Positions 61,837 to 64,000 of a stretch of 64,000 bases of DNA are shown one piece after another (the stretch's first letter is position 1; each line of letters opens with the position of its first letter). Source of the DNA: Acidobacteriota bacterium. Lineage in GTDB: Bacteria > Acidobacteriota > Terriglobia > Bryobacterales > Bryobacteraceae. A model generated the notes under the pieces. That model saw nothing but the letters and a program-made list of their open reading frames with translations. It searched no databases and was not told where the DNA came from. Made by a program: the position numbers and the translations under genes. Location: positions 1-64,000 of the forward strand of contig CANIVU010000008.1 of assembly GCA_947470805.1 (NCBI GenBank), written 5' to 3'.

Positions 61837-63454
61837 GGCACCAACCTTTGATTTCCACCTGGAAGATCTTGCCCACCACGCGGCGCAGCAGCCCTTTCAG
61901 GCTTGGATTCTCGAGCGCCGGCAGGGACCGGACGGCTTCCTCTTTGTACGATTCGAGCAGTTCGCGGCAACGCTCCTCGGCGAGTTCGCCGACCAGGATC
62001 GGCGACACCTCACCTTGGCGCAACCAGGCTTGTTCGATGGCGGCTTTGCGCTCGCCTTTCGCCCGCTCATAGGCAATCGACAGCGGCAGCGACGGGCGGA
62101 CATCGGCCGGGGCCATGTCGTCCAGATCGTCACGGATCTGATAGGCGATGCCGAGCGCGTCGCTATACTTGCGCAGCACTTCGACGACATCGTCATCGGC
62201 GCCGGCGAGCAGCGCGCCCACTTCGAGCGACACCGCGAAGGCCGGTGCCGTCTTCTGGCGGAAGATCTCCAATACTTCGAGGCTCGACATGACGCGCGGC
62301 TTGCGCATCCACGCCAGTTCCGCGCCCTGGCCGAGGCATAGAGTCCGATGACCTTGGGCGGCGGCTTGCAGTACGCGGCCCGGGGCTCCGGACATGGCGA
62401 TGAGGCGGTAGCCTTCGCCGACGAGGAGGTCGCCGCAGTTCAGTGCCATGGGCACGCCGTGTTCGACGTGCAGCGCTTCGGTGCCGTAGCGTTCGGCATC
62501 GTCATCCTCGATATCGTCGTGTACGAGCGAGGCTTTGTGGAAGCACTCCATGGCGACGGCGAGCTGCTTCAGGGCCCGCGGCATCTCCGCATCGGGATCC
62601 GATTGCAGTGCCTTCCAGGCGCAGACCGTGAGGAACGGGCGCCAACGTTTGCCGGCGCGGGCAAGCCATTCGCGCGAGATGCGATCCGTTTCGCCGGGCG
62701 CTTCGGGGCCCATGATTTCCCGCAGACCGGCCGGGGTGAACCACTCTTGCACTTCGCGGCGCAGGGCATCCAGATCCATGCGGCGGGTCTTGTCTTCTCC
62801 GCTCAAATGGATGACGTCCCAGACCCATTCGATATCGACCGACGTATCCTTGCAGTCGTCCTGCAAGAGCGGAATGGCGATACCGGGAACGGCGGCGGCT
62901 TCCATGTAGGGGAACGCTTTTTCGAGCACGCTCAGGCAGCTGATGCCGACGATGGCATCGATCTTACCCGTCTGAATCAACGCCATGACGAGCGCGGAGC
63001 CTTCGGCCACCAGGACGGCGTAACCCAGCTTTTCCGCCTCTTCCTGCAGATCCTGAATGGAGCACAGGCCGCACTGTTTGCAGAGCAGGCCGAAATCGTC
63101 GAAGGGGGCGGGGCACTTGTCTTCGACGCGCAGGCACTTGGGCATCAACAGCAGGCGGCGTTGGTAGGGAACGGTGGCCAGTTGTTCGCGCCAGACTTCG
63201 TTGTTGAGCAGGACGCCGACGTAATCGGTAAAGAGAGGATCGATGGCGGCGGCGCGGACGATCTCCTCAGCCCCGAGGCGGAGTTCGTCCAGCACGAGCG
63301 GCGGGACGAAGCGTGTCGAGTGTTCGGCCACGTAATCGGTGACGAACTGCTTCAGATGCTCGCGTTCGGCGCGGGTCTGCGGGACATTTTCCTGGGGCTG
63401 CCGGCTGGGCAGAACAGGGATCCGTTTCGGGAGTTGTAGGATCGGCAGTAGCAT
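61778..63454 (-). CDS. DUF116-like domain fused to polyprenyl synthase (558 aa)
   Basis: N-terminal residues 1-240 resemble DUF116 proteins: LLLMPKCLRVEDKCP with Cys107 and Cys114, then LLCKQCGLCS with Cys125, Cys128 and Cys131, plus Cys173 and Cys201, probably binding iron-sulfur or zinc. Residues 255-540 are a trans-prenyl diphosphate synthase: GKRWRPFL (268-275), first Asp-rich motif DDIEDDD (313-319), second motif DDLDD (442-446). It would make a C15-C20 or longer prenyl diphosphate; chain length is not predictable here. The fusion of a redox-like Cys domain to a prenyl synthase is unusual. It follows the radical SAM gene by nine bases. Confidence 0.82.
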   Translation of the reverse strand: MLLPILQLPKRIPVLPSRQPQENVPQTRAEREHLKQFVTDYVAEHSTRFVPPLVLDELRLGAEEIVRAAAIDPLFTDYVGVLLNNEVWREQLATVPYQRRLLLMPKCLRVEDKCPAPFDDFGLLCKQCGLCSIQDLQEEAEKLGYAVLVAEGSALVMALIQTGKIDAIVGISCLSVLEKAFPYMEAAAVPGIAIPLLQDDCKDTSVDIEWVWDVIHLSGEDKTRRMDLDALRREVQEWFTPAGLREIMGPEAPGETDRISREWLARAGKRWRPFLTVCAWKALQSDPDAEMPRALKQLAVAMECFHKASLVHDDIEDDDAERYGTEALHVEHGVPMALNCGDLLVGEGYRLIAMSGAPGRVLQAAAQGHRTLCLGQGAELAWMRKPRVMSSLEVLEIFRQKTAPAFAVSLEVGALLAGADDDVVEVLRKYSDALGIAYQIRDDLDDMAPADVRPSLPLSIAYERAKGERKAAIEQAWLRQGEVSPILVGELAEERCRELLESYKEEAVRSLPALENPSLKGLLRRVVGKIFQVEIKGWCREFETRNAADRAAVAEAAG

Positions 63455-63463
63455 CAGGGGCCT

Positions 63464-64000
63464 TTACGAGTATGCGCCAAAACCGAAGAACCAGTGCTTC
63501 TTGGCGAAGCGGTACATCCAGTGGTCTTCGGGGATTTCATTGCCGGGGTCGTGCTGGCTGTTGCGCGGTTCGAGCGCACGAAGTTCGGCGAGGGCTTCCT
63601 GCCGTTGCGTCGTGTCGCGCGCGCCGTACTTCACCACTAAACCCTCCACCAGGTCCGGCCGTTCCAGCATCACGCAACCGCGAGTGGCGCCGGCCGAAGT
63701 TTTCCGGAAGTCCTTGAGGAACTCCGATTGGGTCATTGTCTCAAAAACGCTCGCCCCATCGTGGATGGTCTCTTTGGCGAATTGGATGATGGGGCAGGGT
63801 TCGATGTCGCCGTAGGGACTGATGTGATGGCTGACGCCGGTGGCCATGGGGCAGAGGGCTTCGCCTTTGTCGTCCCAATAGGCGTCGACGATGGCGATGG
63901 GCAGTTTCTTGCGCATCTCCACCATGAACTTGCGCACGCGACGGACCTGTTCCTGGCTGAGCGCCAGATGCGAGGCCGGCTTGGGGCCGACGACGCGATA
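63464..64000 (-). CDS. radical SAM/SPASM-type protein, C-terminal part (cut by window edge)
   Basis: The frame is open to the right end of the window (last codons read YRVVGPKPASHLALSQEQV), so the gene begins beyond 64000. The visible 178 residues include CPMATGVSHHISPYGDIEPCPIIQFAKE, a cluster-binding C-terminal element of radical SAM enzymes in the HpnH/SPASM style, and RGCVMLERPDL with another Cys. The N-terminal CxxxCxxC motif would be outside the window, so this is inferred. It is the first visible gene of the terpenoid operon, nine bases before the DUF116-prenyl synthase gene; DUF116 and radical SAM genes are known to co-occur. Confidence 0.7.
   Translation of the reverse strand, partial: YRVVGPKPASHLALSQEQVRRVRKFMVEMRKKLPIAIVDAYWDDKGEALCPMATGVSHHISPYGDIEPCPIIQFAKETIHDGASVFETMTQSEFLKDFRKTSAGATRGCVMLERPDLVEGLVVKYGARDTTQRQEALAELRALEPRNSQHDPGNEIPEDHWMYRFAKKHWFFGFGAYS

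Overview
The window looks like a chromosomal segment of a high-GC acidobacterium, probably of the Solibacter/Bryobacter group. This rests on gene content: long Oar-type TonB-dependent receptors with an N-terminal carboxypeptidase-like domain, secreted PQQ-type beta-propellers, Flp pilins, a bacillithiol-type reductase (YpdA family) and a hopanoid/terpenoid-like locus. No rRNA, tRNA, CRISPR array, prophage or intact insertion sequence was seen. Most of the DNA is coding, with many genes overlapping by 1-4 bases.

Layout. 0.4-8.5 kb (minus): a LuxE/PaaK-like ligase and a LuxC-like reductase, a GT4 glycosyltransferase, a LolD/FtsX-type ABC transporter and a cytochrome c. 8.5-18.5 kb: three beta-propellers (two with inserted EF-hands), two TonB receptors, a VOC protein and a nitroreductase-fold protein with an iodotyrosine-deiodinase-like residue triad. 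18.6-22.1 kb: five near-identical Flp pilins, each followed by a hairpin, interrupted by 1.5 kb without a convincing gene. 22.2-30.7 kb (minus): membrane glycosyltransferase, LarA-like protein, unknown protein, M28/PDZ peptidase, DsbA-like thioredoxin protein, altronate dehydratase, HIT-like hydrolase. 30.7-34.8 kb: a glycosyltransferase fused to an inactivated esterase domain, a selenoprotein SelD read through an in-frame UGA, and PyrF. 35-42.3 kb: two paralogous Oar-like receptors. 42.4-58.9 kb (plus): alaS, YpdA, GT4, sulfatase, uxaC, HDOD, prepilin peptidase, uppS, cdsA, a frame-disrupted sensor/hydrolase/cyclase gene, an unknown protein, a sugar isomerase and ilvD. 58.9-64 kb (minus): a terpenoid operon.

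How genes work together. uxaA and uxaC, about 19 kb apart, cover two steps of hexuronate breakdown; the sulfatase beside uxaC suggests use of sulfated polysaccharides, with receptors for import. The prepilin peptidase is a candidate processor of the Flp pilins. uppS-cdsA is an envelope lipid pair. The last operon encodes a radical SAM protein (cut by the window edge), a DUF116-polyprenyl synthase fusion, an alpha-barrel prenyltransferase-like protein, a possible Pro/Ala-rich repeat protein and a short squalene-hopene-cyclase relative. It is the best candidate for an undescribed pathway here.

The plus strand is G-rich from about 1 to 35 kb regardless of gene direction, C-rich from about 35-39 kb to 57-58 kb, then G-leaning again, which suggests an inverted segment or another change of replication strand.
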